Assembly: GCA_037200385.1 (NCBI GenBank)
Contig: JBBCGL010000001.1
Location: 558,001-622,000, forward strand
DNA: 64,000 nucleotides
Reading direction: 5' to 3'
From: Rhizomicrobium sp.
GTDB lineage: Bacteria > Pseudomonadota > Alphaproteobacteria > Micropepsales > Micropepsaceae
Below, in pieces: positions 29,324 through 38,798 of this stretch (positions are counted from its first letter, which is position 1; each line of letters opens with the position of its first letter). A program made the translations under genes and the position numbers. The notes beneath the pieces were generated by a model. It worked only from the letters and a program-made list of their open reading frames with translations, searched no databases and was not told the DNA's origin.

Positions 29324-29830
29324 ATGACAGCATTCACGAAGCCGCAGACCGCGGTGCTCGAAAGCGCCCGCGTGGAAGCAAAGTACTATCTCGAGACGCT
29401 CAATCTCGTGGAGCGTCTGCACCGACAATTGCTCGACGTCATCAAGGACGAGTTGGATCGGCGCGACGAACGCGAGATCAATTCGGTCCAGGCGCTGCTG
29501 CTGTTCAATGTCGGCGATCAGGAGCTGACGGCAGGCGAGCTGCGCACGCGGGGCCATTATCTCGGCTCCAACGTCTCCTACAATCTCAAGAAGCTCGTCG
29601 AAGCCGGCTATATCCATCATGAACGCTCGGAAGCCGATCGCCGCTCGGTGCTGGTGCGGCTGACGCGCAAGGGCGAAGCGGTGCGCGACATGCTGCGCGA
29701 GCTGTTCGAGCGCCATCTGGGCTCACTGAACGCGGTGGGCAATGTCTCGGCCTCGGATCTCGACCAGCTCAGCGTGACGCTGAAGCGCCTGGAACGCTTC
29801 TGGATCGATCAGGTGCGCTTCCGGCTATAG
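29324..29830 (+). CDS. MarR-family winged-helix regulator, LdtR-like
   Basis: 168 residues. A long N-terminal helix (VEAKYYLETLNLVERLHRQL) precedes the winged helix with EINSVQALLLFNVGDQELTA, RGHYLGSNVSYNLKKLVEAG and the wing ERSEADRRSVLVRL. The YLGSNVSYNLKKL recognition part is typical of LdtR of Rhizobiales, which controls an L,D-transpeptidase and cell-wall/osmotic functions. No transpeptidase gene is adjacent. It stands alone with a 98-base leader. Confidence 0.85.
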   Translation: MTAFTKPQTAVLESARVEAKYYLETLNLVERLHRQLLDVIKDELDRRDEREINSVQALLLFNVGDQELTAGELRTRGHYLGSNVSYNLKKLVEAGYIHHERSEADRRSVLVRLTRKGEAVRDMLRELFERHLGSLNAVGNVSASDLDQLSVTLKRLERFWIDQVRFRL

Positions 29831-30059
29831 CCACGAATACGGTTCCGCTGCCGTCTCCGATTCGCAGTCTGCCGGCCGCTTGTCTTCGCCATCGTGCTGT
29901 CGTCATGCCGTAAATCCAGCGATTTCGGGTGCGGGCTCGTGCGTGCGGGCCGCCCTCATGTGACAAAAAGCATAGGCCCTGAGGGGCGGTTTGGAGTATC
30001 TTCCGCGCCGTTGAAAACCGGCTGCGGCGGGCCCGGACGGGGGCTCGAGGGACTGACTG

Positions 30060-31277
30060 ATGGCGTTTCCCTACCTGAACCGCTTTCGCGACGCACTCGC
30101 AGGACTCCGCCGCGAGGGCCGCTATCGTGTGTTCGCCGACATCGTCCGCCAGCGCGGCGGCTATCCCAGGGCCGATTTCTACGCCGATGCCGACAAGCGG
30201 CCGATCACGGTGTGGTGCAGCAACGACTATCTCTGCATGGGCCAGCATCCCAAGGTCCTGGAAGCGATGCACGAGGCGATCGACGCGACGGGCGCCGGCG
30301 CCGGCGGCACGCGCAACATCTCGGGCACGACCCATTATCATGTCGAGCTGGAGCAGGAGATCGCGGAGCTGCACGGCAAGGACGCTGCTCTGCTCTTCAC
30401 CTCGGGCTATATCTCGAACGACGCGACGCTCGCGACGCTGGGCAAGATCCTGCCGGGGCTGATCGTGTTCTCCGACGAGCTCAACCATGCCTCGATGATC
30501 GAGGGCATCAAGCATGGCGGAATGGAGAAGCATCTCTTCCGCCACAACGACCTGCAGCACCTGGAGGCGCTGCTTGCGGCGGCCGATCCCGGCGCGCCCA
30601 AGCTGATCGCGTTCGAAAGCGTCTATTCGATGGACGGCGATTTCGGGAAGATCTCCGACTTCTGCGATCTCGCCGAGAAATACGGCGCGATCACCTATCT
30701 CGACGAGGTGCATGGCGTCGGGCTTTACGGCCCGCGCGGTGCGGGCGTCGCGGCGCGTGACGGCGTGATGGCGCGCGTCGACATCATCGAAGGCACGCTG
30801 GCGAAGGCGTTCGGCGTGATGGGCGGCTATATCGCCGCCTCGACCGAATTGGTCGATTGCATCCGCTCCTTCGCGCCGGGATTCATCTTCACCACCTCGC
30901 TGGCGCCGGCCATCGCGGCGGGCGTGCTCGCCAGCATCCGGCATCTGAAAACCAGCAATGCGGAGCGGGAGCGCCTGCACGAGCGCGCGGCGCGGCTCAA
31001 GCGGCTGTTCGCGGACGCCGGCCTGCCGGTCATGAACTCACCGAGCCATATCGTGCCGGTGTTCGTCGGCGATGCCGCCTTATGCAAGTCGGTGTCGGAC
31101 GCGCTGTTGCGCGATCACGCGATCTATGTCCAGCCGATCAACTTCCCGACCGTGCCGCGCGGCAAGGAACGCCTGCGCTTCACGCCCTCGCCGATGCACA
31201 GCGACGAGATGATGGACGCGCTGGTCAAGGCGCTCGATCAGGTGTGGACATCGCATCGCCTGGCGCGTGCCGCCTGA
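30060..31277 (+). CDS. hemA: 5-aminolevulinate synthase
   Basis: 405 residues. PLP enzyme making 5-aminolevulinate from glycine and succinyl-CoA, the first step of the alphaproteobacterial haem route. Signatures: [36 protein letters not shown], the PLP lysine at about residue 249 in [16 protein letters not shown], and [12 protein letters not shown]. It reads [20 protein letters not shown], the pattern of ALAS rather than other AOS enzymes. A small conserved gene follows after 16 bases. Confidence 0.95.
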   Translation: MAFPYLNRFRDALAGLRREGRYRVFADIVRQRGGYPRADFYADADKRPITVWCSNDYLCMGQHPKVLEAMHEAIDATGAGAGGTRNISGTTHYHVELEQEIAELHGKDAALLFTSGYISNDATLATLGKILPGLIVFSDELNHASMIEGIKHGGMEKHLFRHNDLQHLEALLAAADPGAPKLIAFESVYSMDGDFGKISDFCDLAEKYGAITYLDEVHGVGLYGPRGAGVAARDGVMARVDIIEGTLAKAFGVMGGYIAASTELVDCIRSFAPGFIFTTSLAPAIAAGVLASIRHLKTSNAERERLHERAARLKRLFADAGLPVMNSPSHIVPVFVGDAALCKSVSDALLRDHAIYVQPINFPTVPRGKERLRFTPSPMHSDEMMDALVKALDQVWTSHRLARAA

Positions 31278-31293
31278 TGGCCCGGGCCTGAGG

Positions 31294-31479
31294 ATGGCCG
31301 GCGACGAGGTCTATGTGGAATTCGTCGTCCAAGGCAGCGTCATGCGGGTGACCGCCATCGATCCGAAAAGCGGCACCGAAGCCGTCGTCATGGGACCGGC
31401 CGGCGCGTCGCGCACGGCATTGTCGGATGCCGCGGTCCGCAAGCTTCGCTACGTCCTGCAAAAGAAGACCGGCGGCTGA
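31294..31479 (+). CDS. Small conserved protein downstream of hemA (DUF6898-like)
   Basis: 61 residues from ATG at 31294; a GTG at 31267 inside the hemA end would add nine. It reads EVYVEFVVQGSVMRVTAIDP, then a Ser/Ala-rich turn and DAAVRKLRYVLQKK. It resembles the DUF6898 family often found near core alphaproteobacterial genes; function unknown. No signal or membrane helix. Cotranscription with hemA is likely from spacing. Confidence 0.72.
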   Translation: MAGDEVYVEFVVQGSVMRVTAIDPKSGTEAVVMGPAGASRTALSDAAVRKLRYVLQKKTGG

Positions 31480-31501
31480 CGTGGGCTTCGGCCAAGCACC
31501 A

Positions 31502-31530
31502 CCGATCCCGCGAAGGCGGGTTTCCAGCCG
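31502..31530. repeat. Copy of the CCCGCGAAGGCGGG palindromic repeat
   Basis: CCCGCGAAGGCGGG followed by TTTCCAGCC. The same core, with ATCCAGCC after it, occurs at 52358-52379. It belongs to the short palindromic repeats widespread between alphaproteobacterial genes. Confidence 0.6.
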
Positions 31531-31545
31531 AACCGGTTAAAACCT

Positions 31546-31568
31546 GCGGCGGACCATGAGTCCGCCGC
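31546..31568. terminator. Bidirectional terminator hairpin
   Basis: A perfect 9-base stem GCGGCGGAC/GTCCGCCGC with loop CATGA, placed between the convergent hemA-unit and mucR ends. T-rich stretches follow on both sides (TCTTATTT to the right; AGGTTTT on the minus strand). Confidence 0.7.
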
Positions 31569-31574
31569 TCAGTC

Positions 31575-32015
31575 TTATTTCCGCTTGCGCGATTTCGGCG
31601 AGTTGGTACGGCCCAAGCCGATCTTCTTGGCGAACTCCGAACGGCGCGCCGCGTAGTTCGACGCGACCATCGGATAGTCGGCCGGCAGGCCCCACTTCGT
31701 GCGGTACTGATCGGGCGTGAGGCTGTAGCGCGAGCGCAGATAGCGCTTGAGCATCTTCAGCTTCTTGCCGTCTTCCAGACAGATCAGAAAGTCCGGCGTG
31801 ATCGACTTCTTGATCGGCACCGCGGGCTTCTGCGACGTGGTGAACTCGATGCCGTCGATGCCGGACAGGCCGCCGAGCGTGGCGTGCACGCTCTTGATCA
31901 TCGCGGGCAGGTCGCCGACCGGAACCGGGTTGTTGCTCACATAGGCCGCTACGATATCGCTGGCCAGTTTGAGGATCTCCTCAGGACGCCCGACCGACAT
32001 GTCTTCATTACTCAT
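31575..32015 (-). CDS. mucR: MucR/Ros-family transcriptional regulator with altered zinc finger
   Basis: 146 residues from ATG at 32015 (GAGGG upstream). The N-terminal oligomerising part (KLASDIVAAYVSNNPVPVGD) and C-terminal DNA-binding part match MucR: CLEDGKKLKMLKRYLRSRYS, LTPDQYRTKWGLPADYPMVA, ARRSEFAKKIGLGR. In classical members the finger reads KRHL and THY; here these are KRYL and SRY, so both zinc-binding His positions are replaced while the Cys and Asp (CLED) remain. Zinc-independent Ros homologues are known in rhizobia. It regulates exopolysaccharide, motility and cell-cycle genes in relatives and typically represses itself. Confidence 0.9.
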   Translation of the reverse strand: MSNEDMSVGRPEEILKLASDIVAAYVSNNPVPVGDLPAMIKSVHATLGGLSGIDGIEFTTSQKPAVPIKKSITPDFLICLEDGKKLKMLKRYLRSRYSLTPDQYRTKWGLPADYPMVASNYAARRSEFAKKIGLGRTNSPKSRKRK

Positions 32016-32409
32016 GGAACACACCCTCTACTCATGGGTTGAAGTGGAACGAAGTAACGCATCCCTATTACGTGGACTGCGGCTGAAATCAATACAAACA
32101 AATCAAATTGAGCGTGCACCTTTTACGTGTAACAAATTTTTGGTTTCTATTTGTCGCGAGATGTTGTCCGGGTTGTGCTGATTCGCCTTCGCGGTGGGAG
32201 CATATTCCCAAGAGCAAAGCAGCCCGGCTCGATCGCCCGGCTTCGCATTTCCCCCTCGGTTTCGCAGCGGGTCGGTGCCGGCTAAGCGCTGCTGCGCGGC
32301 ATCGTATCTATAGGCTGCGAGGCATGGTCTGGCGCTAGATTTGGTAAAGGGATAGGGGTATCAGACGCGGCCGGGCAGGCGGCATGATCAGGGATTTGTG
32401 AGGTTCAGG
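32016..32409. other. AT-rich divergent promoter region mucR/glyA
   Basis: About 390 bases. The half near mucR (about 32040-32160) is clearly AT-richer than the surroundings, with T-rich runs (AATCAATACAAACAAATCAA, TTTTTGGTTTCTATTTG). MucR proteins bind AT-rich DNA with T-steps, so autoregulation here is likely. No gene or riboswitch was recognised in the glyA-proximal half. Confidence 0.5.
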
Positions 32410-33714
32410 ATGGGGGCTGTGGCGAACGCGGCTGGCAAGGCGATGTCGAATTTTTTCGCGGAAACGCTGGCCGAATCCGATCCAGAGGTGGCCAGCGCCA
32501 TCGCGCTCGAGCTCGGCCGGCAGCGGGAGAAAATCGAGCTTATTGCATCCGAGAACATCGTCTCCCGCGCGGTGCTCGAAGCCCAAGGTTCCGTCCTGAC
32601 CAACAAATACGCCGAGGGTTATCCGGGGCGGCGCTACTATGGCGGCTGCGAGTTTGTCGACATCGCGGAAGAGCTCGCGATCGAGCGGGCAAAGCGCCTC
32701 TTCAACTGCGATTTCGCCAATGTGCAACCCCATTCGGGTGCCCAAGCCAACCAGGCCGTGTTTTTCTCCCTAATGCAACCTGGGGACACTTTTCTAGGTT
32801 TGGATCTTGCCGCAGGCGGCCATCTGACGCACGGCTCGCCGGCCAATCAGTCCGGCAAGTGGTTCAAGCCCGTGTCCTACACGGTGCGGCGCCAAGACCA
32901 GCGAATCGACATGGATGAAGTCGAGACGCTTGCCCGGCAACACAAGCCGAAGGTGATCATTGCGGGCGGCTCGGCCTATGCTCGGATTTTCGACTTCGCA
33001 CGCTTCCGGGCCATTGCCGATTCCGTCGGTGCCTTCCTGATGGTCGACATGGCGCATTTCGCAGGCTTGGTCGCCGGCGGGGTGCATCCCAATCCGCTCG
33101 ACCACGCGCATGTCGTGACCACCACGACGCACAAGACGCTGCGCGGACCGCGCGGCGGTATGATCCTGTCGCGCGATGCCGACCTGGGAAAGAAGATCAA
33201 TTCGGCGGTGTTTCCGGGACTGCAGGGCGGCCCGCTGATGCACGTCATCGCGGCGAAGGCGGTCGCGTTCGGCGAGGCGCTGCGCCCGGAGTTCAAGCTC
33301 TATGCCAAGGCCGTGGTCGAGAACGCCAAGGTCCTGGCGGAAACCCTCCACGCCGAAGGCCTCGACATCGTTTCCGGCGGCACCGACACCCATCTGATGC
33401 TGGTCGATCTGCGGCCCAAGGGCGCCAAGGGGCGCGATACGGAAAAAGCGCTGGACCGCGCCGCGATCACCACCAACAAGAATGCGGTGCCGTTCGACAC
33501 CGAGAAGCCGGCCATCACCTCGGGCATCCGCCTCGGCTCGCCGGCCGGCACGACGCGCGGCTTCGGCCCGGCCGAATTCCGCACGATCGGCAAGATGATC
33601 GTCGAAGTGATCGATGCCGTGGCGAAGAACGGCGAAGCGGGCGATGCCGCGGTCGAGCAGAGCGTCGCCATCCGCGTGAAGGATTTGTGCGTGCGTTTTC
33701 CGATCTACCCATAG
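32410..33714 (+). CDS. glyA: Serine hydroxymethyltransferase
   Basis: 434 residues from ATG at 32410, with GAGG six bases upstream. It interconverts serine and glycine with tetrahydrofolate. Signatures: [50 protein letters not shown] and the PLP lysine at about residue 242 in [19 protein letters not shown]. It heads the conserved glyA-nrdR-rib order. It also supplies glycine, the substrate of HemA encoded nearby. Confidence 0.96.
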   Translation: MGAVANAAGKAMSNFFAETLAESDPEVASAIALELGRQREKIELIASENIVSRAVLEAQGSVLTNKYAEGYPGRRYYGGCEFVDIAEELAIERAKRLFNCDFANVQPHSGAQANQAVFFSLMQPGDTFLGLDLAAGGHLTHGSPANQSGKWFKPVSYTVRRQDQRIDMDEVETLARQHKPKVIIAGGSAYARIFDFARFRAIADSVGAFLMVDMAHFAGLVAGGVHPNPLDHAHVVTTTTHKTLRGPRGGMILSRDADLGKKINSAVFPGLQGGPLMHVIAAKAVAFGEALRPEFKLYAKAVVENAKVLAETLHAEGLDIVSGGTDTHLMLVDLRPKGAKGRDTEKALDRAAITTNKNAVPFDTEKPAITSGIRLGSPAGTTRGFGPAEFRTIGKMIVEVIDAVAKNGEAGDAAVEQSVAIRVKDLCVRFPIYP

Positions 33715-33732
33715 CTGAGAGCGAAGCATTCG

Positions 33733-34203
33733 ATGCGCTGCCCATTTTGCGGACATGACGACACCCAGGTGAAGGACAGCCGTCCCTCCGAGGACAATTC
33801 GGCGATCCGCCGCCGCCGCCACTGTCCCGAATGCGGCGGACGGTTCACGACGTTCGAGCGCGTGCAGCTGCGCGAACTCGTCGTGGTCAAGAAGAACGGG
33901 CGCCGCGAGCCCTTCGAGCGGGAGAAATTGGAGCGCTCGATCACCCATGCGCTGCGCAAGCGTCCGGTCGAGCGCGAGCGCATCGACCGCACGATCACCG
34001 GCATCGTCCGCCGGCTCGAGAGCATGGGCGAGAACGAGATTCCGTCGCCGGTCATCGGCGAACTGGTCATGCAGGCCCTGTCGAGCCTCGACAAGGTCGC
34101 CTATGTGCGTTTCGCCTCGGTCTACAAGAATTTCCGCGAGACCAAGGATTTCGAGATGCTGATCGGCGAGCTCGAAGGCGACGACAAGGACGACAAGGTC
34201 TAG
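33733..34203 (+). CDS. nrdR: Transcriptional repressor NrdR
   Basis: 156 residues. N-terminal zinc ribbon with C3-x2-C6 and C31-x2-C34 ([30 protein letters not shown]), then an ATP-cone ([20 protein letters not shown]). It senses ATP/dATP and represses ribonucleotide reductase genes by binding NrdR boxes. Position after glyA and before ribD is the usual one. Confidence 0.95.
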   Translation: MRCPFCGHDDTQVKDSRPSEDNSAIRRRRHCPECGGRFTTFERVQLRELVVVKKNGRREPFEREKLERSITHALRKRPVERERIDRTITGIVRRLESMGENEIPSPVIGELVMQALSSLDKVAYVRFASVYKNFRETKDFEMLIGELEGDDKDDKV

Positions 34204-34211
34204 GCCCCACC

Positions 34212-35003
34212 ATGGCCGAGCGGCCGGCAGCACAAGGCGACGTGCCGCTCCGCGACGGCGTGATCCGCTGGTTCGATCTGTTCATCGCGTTCTTCGGCGG
34301 GATGTTCGCCGGCATCGTGCTGGGCGTGATCGGTGCGCTGCCTGCGATCCTGATCGGTTTGCACTGGAGCGGCGGCCCGCTCGATCCGCAGACGCTGGCC
34401 GATTTCGCGCGCACGGATTTCGCGGTCAACCAGGTGCTGCTGGTCGGGAGCAATCTCGGCCTGCTCGGTCTCGTCTGGCTGGTGGCGCATTGGCGCTTCG
34501 ACAAGCCCATCACCCACTATTTCGCCGTCGTGCGCTGGCCGTCCCTGGGGCTGGCGATCGTCGCGGGCGCCGGCCTCTCGCTTCTGCTCAATGGCGGCAA
34601 CGCCATGCTGGAGCGGCTGTCATGGGTCCGCTTCGAGGACAGCGACGTCGAACGAGCCATGGTGCCGCATGGACCGGCGCAACTCCTGGCCGCCATCGCG
34701 GTGATCGGCGTGCTCGCGCCTTTCGTGGAAGAGTTCTTCTTTCGCGGCTTGCTGTTTTCCTGGGCGCGCCGGCAATGGGGTACCTGGATCGCCGTCCTTG
34801 CGACGGGTGCGATCTTCGCCCTCGTACACGGGCACTTCCTGCTGCATGTCGGCGCACAGGCCTGGATCTATACCATCGAGTTGTTCGTCGCCGGCGTCGT
34901 TCTCGCGCTCCTTGTGGCGCGCACCGGATCGCTGCGCACGTCCTTCGCGATGCATGCGGCCTATAACGTCACCGCCATTGCTTTTTCGGTGCTGCTGCCG
35001 TGA
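34212..35003 (+). CDS. CPBP-family intramembrane metalloprotease
   Basis: 263 residues, about seven membrane helices. The CPBP (Abi/Rce1-like) active-site motifs are present: EEFFFRG with E173, E174 and R178, and a later ALVHGHFLLHVG His motif plus a C-terminal HAAYN. Such proteases process membrane substrates or mature lipid-modified peptides; substrate unknown. It sits 8 bases after nrdR and its stop overlaps the ribD GTG start (GTGA), so it is part of the riboflavin operon though it has no known role there. Confidence 0.88.
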   Translation: MAERPAAQGDVPLRDGVIRWFDLFIAFFGGMFAGIVLGVIGALPAILIGLHWSGGPLDPQTLADFARTDFAVNQVLLVGSNLGLLGLVWLVAHWRFDKPITHYFAVVRWPSLGLAIVAGAGLSLLLNGGNAMLERLSWVRFEDSDVERAMVPHGPAQLLAAIAVIGVLAPFVEEFFFRGLLFSWARRQWGTWIAVLATGAIFALVHGHFLLHVGAQAWIYTIELFVAGVVLALLVARTGSLRTSFAMHAAYNVTAIAFSVLLP

Positions 35004-36094
35004 GCGATCTCGCGCATATGCGGCATGCGATCGCGCTGGGCGCGCGCGGTGTGGGCCGGACCGGCCGCGTGCCGTCCGTGGGCTGTGTGCTCGTGTCGAC
35101 CGATGGGCGCGTCGTGGGGCGCGGCCGCACCGATGAAAGCGGACGGCCGCATGCGGAGGTCGTGGCCTTAGCGATGGCGGGGCAGGCGGCGCGCGGCGCG
35201 ACGGCCTATGTCACGCTCGAGCCCTGCGCGCATAGAGGGGGCACGGGCGGGCCTTGCACCGACGCCTTGATCGGCGCCGGCGTGGCGCGGGTCGTCGTCG
35301 CCGGCGTCGATCCGGATCCGCGCACCAATGGACAGGGCATCGCGAAGCTCAGGGCTGCCGGCGTCGCGGTAGAGGTGGGCGTCGGCGAAGCGGAGGCCCT
35401 TCCGACCCTGGCAGGCTTCTTCAGTCATATCCGCGCCCGGCGCCCTTTCGTGACGCTGAAGATCGCCCAGAGCCTGGATGGACGGACGGCGACGGTCTCC
35501 GGCGACAGCAAATGGATCACGGGCGAAGGCGCGCGCCGGCACGGCCATCTCCTGCGTGCGCGGAACGATGCGATCCTGGTCGGCGTGAACACGGCGCTGG
35601 CGGACGATCCGGAGCTGACCTGCCGGATCGCGGGACTGGAACGCTGTTCCCCGTTGCGGGTGGTGCTGGACACGCGGCTGCGGCTGAGCGAGTGGTCGAA
35701 GCTGGCGACCACGGCGGCGAGAACCCCGACGCTGGTCTTCACCACGGCGGCGGAAGGCGGCGCCAAGCTGGCGGCCTGCGGCGTCGAGATCGTCCGGGTC
35801 GCATGCGACGCGCGGGGCAGACCCGACTTGGGCGCTGTCCTGGGCGAGCTCGACGGACGGAATGTCGCCCGCCTGCTGGTGGAGGGCGGGGCAACGGTCC
35901 ACGCCGCGTTCCTGGACCGCGGCTTCGCCGACGCGCTGGAAATCTTCACCGCGCCGATGACCCTTGGCGGCGCAGGGCATAGCGCGATCGACGCGCTGGC
36001 GGCCCTGACGCTGGAGGAAGCGCCAAAGTTTACGCTTACGTCGCTGCGGAAAATCGGCGGCGATCTTCTGGAAAGCTATCGAGCCAAGGCCTAA
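35000..36094 (+). CDS. ribD: Riboflavin biosynthesis deaminase/reductase RibD
   Basis: 364 residues from GTG at 35000. The N-terminal deaminase has its zinc ligands in RPHAEVVAL (H51, catalytic E53) and LEPCAHRGGTGGPC (C76, C86). The C-terminal reductase (about 150-360) reads RRPFVTLKIAQSLDGRTATV, SKWITGEGARRHGHLLRARN and LLVEGGATVHAAFL. It turns the 2,5-diaminopyrimidine product of GTP cyclohydrolase II into the 5-amino-6-ribitylamino-uracil phosphate. Coupled to the CPBP gene upstream. Confidence 0.95.
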   Translation: MSDLAHMRHAIALGARGVGRTGRVPSVGCVLVSTDGRVVGRGRTDESGRPHAEVVALAMAGQAARGATAYVTLEPCAHRGGTGGPCTDALIGAGVARVVVAGVDPDPRTNGQGIAKLRAAGVAVEVGVGEAEALPTLAGFFSHIRARRPFVTLKIAQSLDGRTATVSGDSKWITGEGARRHGHLLRARNDAILVGVNTALADDPELTCRIAGLERCSPLRVVLDTRLRLSEWSKLATTAARTPTLVFTTAAEGGAKLAACGVEIVRVACDARGRPDLGAVLGELDGRNVARLLVEGGATVHAAFLDRGFADALEIFTAPMTLGGAGHSAIDALAALTLEEAPKFTLTSLRKIGGDLLESYRAKA

Positions 36095-36103
36095 AAGACA
36101 TCC

Positions 36104-36697
36104 ATGTTCACAGGAATTGTCACAGATATCGGACGCGTCCGCCACGTCGAGAAGCGCGGCGACACGCACATCGTGATCGGCACGAACTACGACGTCGCCG
36201 GCATCGAGATGGGCGCCTCCATCGCCTGCTCGGGCGTCTGCCTCACGGTGGTCGACAAGGGCACCGCAAAGGATCGCTGGTTCGCGGCGACCGCATCGGG
36301 CGAGACTCTGTCGAAGACCACGCTGGGCCGCTGGAAGGCCGGCGACAGCATCAACCTCGAGCGGCCGATGCGGGTCGGCGACGAGTTCGGCGGCCATATC
36401 GTCTCCGGCCATGTCGATGGCGTGGCCGAGGTCAAGAGCGTGACGCCCGAAGGCGAGTCGACGCGGATCGTGTTCGAGGCGCCGGCGGCGCTGGCCCGCT
36501 TCGTGGCCGCCAAGGGATCGGTGGCGCTCGACGGAGTGTCGCTGACCGTCAACGAAGTCGACGGCACCCGCTTCGGCGTGAACATCATCCCGCATACGCA
36601 GAAGGTGACGACCTTCGGCAAGCTCAAGCCCGGCATGAAGGTCAATCTCGAGATCGACCTGCTGGCGCGTTACGTAGCGAGGCTCGTGAGCCCATGA
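36104..36697 (+). CDS. ribE: Riboflavin synthase alpha chain
   Basis: 197 residues, two similar lumazine-binding halves. MFTGIVTDIGRV start, IACSGVCLTVVDKG and SETLSKTTLG-like block in half one; GHIVSGHVDGVAEV and ALDGVSLTVNEV in half two. It dismutates two 6,7-dimethyl-8-ribityllumazines to riboflavin. It overlaps ribB by four bases (ATGA). Confidence 0.95.
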   Translation: MFTGIVTDIGRVRHVEKRGDTHIVIGTNYDVAGIEMGASIACSGVCLTVVDKGTAKDRWFAATASGETLSKTTLGRWKAGDSINLERPMRVGDEFGGHIVSGHVDGVAEVKSVTPEGESTRIVFEAPAALARFVAAKGSVALDGVSLTVNEVDGTRFGVNIIPHTQKVTTFGKLKPGMKVNLEIDLLARYVARLVSP

Positions 36698-37830
36698 ATA
36701 TCGCCGTCTACCACGATTATATTTCCAAGATCGAAGACGTCATCGAGGACGCGCGCAACGGGCGCATGTTCATCCTGATGGATGCCGACGACCGCGAGAA
36801 CGAGGGCGACCTCGTGATCCCGGCGCAGATGTGCACCCCGGCGTCGGTGAATTTCATGGCGAAGAACGGCCGCGGCCTGATCTGCCTCGCGTTGACGCAA
36901 GACCGCGCCAGCGAGCTGAACATCCCGATGATGACGGCGGTGAACGGCACGCCGAACCAGACCGCCTTCACGATCTCGATCGAGGCGAAGGAGGGCATCT
37001 CCACCGGCATCTCGGCGCATGACCGCGCCCACACGATCTCCGTGGCGATCGACGCGACCAAGGGCGCGAACGACATCACCTCGCCGGGGCACGTCTTCCC
37101 GCTGGTGGCGCGCCATGGCGGCACGCTGGTGCGCGCCGGCCATACCGAGGCGGCGGTCGACATCGCGCGGCTGGCGGGCCTCAACCCGGCGGGCGTGATC
37201 TGCGAGATCATGAACGACGACGGCACGATGGCGCGGCTGCCCGATCTCGTGCCCTTCGCGCAGCTCCACGGCCTGAAGATCGGCACCATCGCCGACCTCA
37301 TCGCCTATCGCCGCAAATACGACCATTTCGTCAAGCGCAAGGTCGTGGCGCCGTTCGAGAGCCACAATGGCGGCGAATGGCAGATGCACGTCTACGTCAA
37401 CGAGCTCGAATATGCCGAGCATATCGCGCTGGTGAAGGGCGACATCTCCACGCCCGAGCCGGTGATGGTGCGGATGCATGCGGTGAACATCTTCAGCGAC
37501 ATGCTGGAATGGAAGTCCTACGAGCGCGACGTGCTGGGCGAGTCGATGCGGATCATCGCGGAGGAGGGGCGTGGCGTCGTGGTCCTGTTGCGCGCGACGC
37601 GGCCGACCTTCGTCTCCGACGTGCTGACGCGGCGCATCACGGAGGACATCGACCGGCGTCGGGTCAAGGAATACGGCGTAGGCGCGCAGATCCTGCTGGA
37701 CCTCGGCGTCCGCGACATGATCCTGCTCACCGACACGCCGGAGAAGAAGATCGTCGCGCTCGAAGGCTACGACCTCAACATCGTCGGTACGCATGCCATT
37801 CGCGGCAGCGCAAAGGATGGCATGCCATGA
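36694..37830 (+). CDS. ribB: 3,4-dihydroxy-2-butanone-4-phosphate synthase with degenerate GTP cyclohydrolase II domain
   Basis: 378 residues. The N-terminal RibB domain is intact: [20 protein letters not shown], the [18 protein letters not shown]-type block and [17 protein letters not shown]. The C-terminal half aligns in outline with RibA ([54 protein letters not shown]) but lacks the Cys zinc site (expected near GSLRCDCG) and the REGRGIGL GTP motif. It therefore cannot be a GTP cyclohydrolase II by known chemistry and fits the described RibBX group. A separate RibA must be encoded elsewhere. Confidence 0.92.
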   Translation: MNIAVYHDYISKIEDVIEDARNGRMFILMDADDRENEGDLVIPAQMCTPASVNFMAKNGRGLICLALTQDRASELNIPMMTAVNGTPNQTAFTISIEAKEGISTGISAHDRAHTISVAIDATKGANDITSPGHVFPLVARHGGTLVRAGHTEAAVDIARLAGLNPAGVICEIMNDDGTMARLPDLVPFAQLHGLKIGTIADLIAYRRKYDHFVKRKVVAPFESHNGGEWQMHVYVNELEYAEHIALVKGDISTPEPVMVRMHAVNIFSDMLEWKSYERDVLGESMRIIAEEGRGVVVLLRATRPTFVSDVLTRRITEDIDRRRVKEYGVGAQILLDLGVRDMILLTDTPEKKIVALEGYDLNIVGTHAIRGSAKDGMP

Positions 37831-38276
37831 CGCCGAATATCCTGATCGTGGAGGCGCGGTTCTACGCCCATATCGCGGATGCGATGCTCGACGGCGCCAC
37901 CGCGGCGCTGGAGAAGGGCGGGGCGCATTTCCAGCGGCTGGCGGTGCCCGGCGCGCTGGAGATCCCGCCGGCCATCGCCATGGCGGCGCGCGCCGGCGAG
38001 CATGGCGGCCAGAGCTTCGACGGCTATATCGCGCTGGGCTGCGTCATCCGCGGCGAGACCTATCATTTCGAGGTCGTCTCGAACGAGTCGGCGCGGGGGC
38101 TGATGGATCTGGGCATCCAGCAAGGGCTGTGCATCGGCAACGGCATCCTGACCGTCGAGAACGAGCGGCAGGCGCTGGAGCGGGCCGCGGTCGGCGACGG
38201 CGACAAGGGCGGGGACGCGGCACGCGCCTGTCTCGCCCTCGTGAACGCGCGCGCCCGGCTCGGCGTGCACCGATGA
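37827..38276 (+). CDS. ribH: 6,7-dimethyl-8-ribityllumazine synthase
   Basis: 149 residues. It joins 3,4-dihydroxybutanone phosphate with the ribitylamino-uracil. Signatures: [54 protein letters not shown] (catalytic His) and [20 protein letters not shown]. Overlaps ribB upstream and nusB downstream by four bases each (ATGA). Confidence 0.95.
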   Translation: MTPNILIVEARFYAHIADAMLDGATAALEKGGAHFQRLAVPGALEIPPAIAMAARAGEHGGQSFDGYIALGCVIRGETYHFEVVSNESARGLMDLGIQQGLCIGNGILTVENERQALERAAVGDGDKGGDAARACLALVNARARLGVHR

Positions 38277-38758
38277 ACTTCGATGTGCGGCGCGCCGCCC
38301 GGCTTGCCGCGGTACAGGCGCTCTACCAGATGGAACTCGCGGGCGAGGACGCGCAGACCGTCGCGCAGGAATTCGTCGAGCATCGCCTGGGGCGCGAGCC
38401 GGAGGTCAGCGGTGCCGATGGCGAGGCAGACGCGGAGTTCTTCACCAGCATCGTGCATGGCGTGCCGCACCACCAGGTCGAGATCGACCGCGCGATCGCC
38501 AATGTCCTGGCGGCGGACTGGCGGCTCGAGCGGGTGGATTCGATCCTGCGTGCCATCCTGCGCGCCGCCTCGTTCGAGCTGATCGCGCGGCGCGACGTGC
38601 CGGCCAAGGCGGTGATCGACGAATATGTCGAGGTCAGCCATGCTTTCTTCTCGGGCGACGAGCCGAGCTTCGTGAACGCAGCGCTCGACAAGATGGCGCG
38701 CCGCAAGCGGGCGGCGGAGTTCGGCCTGGTCCCGCCGGACGACGAATTGCAGTTTTAG
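38273..38758 (+). CDS. nusB: Transcription antitermination protein NusB
   Basis: 161 residues, all helical. [20 protein letters not shown] at the N-terminus, [20 protein letters not shown], and [18 protein letters not shown] before [12 protein letters not shown] are diagnostic. It binds boxA RNA with NusE (S10) in rRNA antitermination. The start overlaps ribH. Confidence 0.95.
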   Translation: MNFDVRRAARLAAVQALYQMELAGEDAQTVAQEFVEHRLGREPEVSGADGEADAEFFTSIVHGVPHHQVEIDRAIANVLAADWRLERVDSILRAILRAASFELIARRDVPAKAVIDEYVEVSHAFFSGDEPSFVNAALDKMARRKRAAEFGLVPPDDELQF

Positions 38759-38798
38759 GCGATCCGCCCTTGCCTGGCGGGGAGGACAAGGTGCGCTG

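Noticed and set aside
32108-32338. Short open frame in the mucR/glyA gap
   Set aside because: No SD, no conserved features, and lies in the AT-rich regulatory region.
34900-35000. FMN riboswitch before ribD
   Set aside because: No room: ribD overlaps the preceding gene, and no RFN-like conserved blocks are visible. Likewise no TPP element before thiL.
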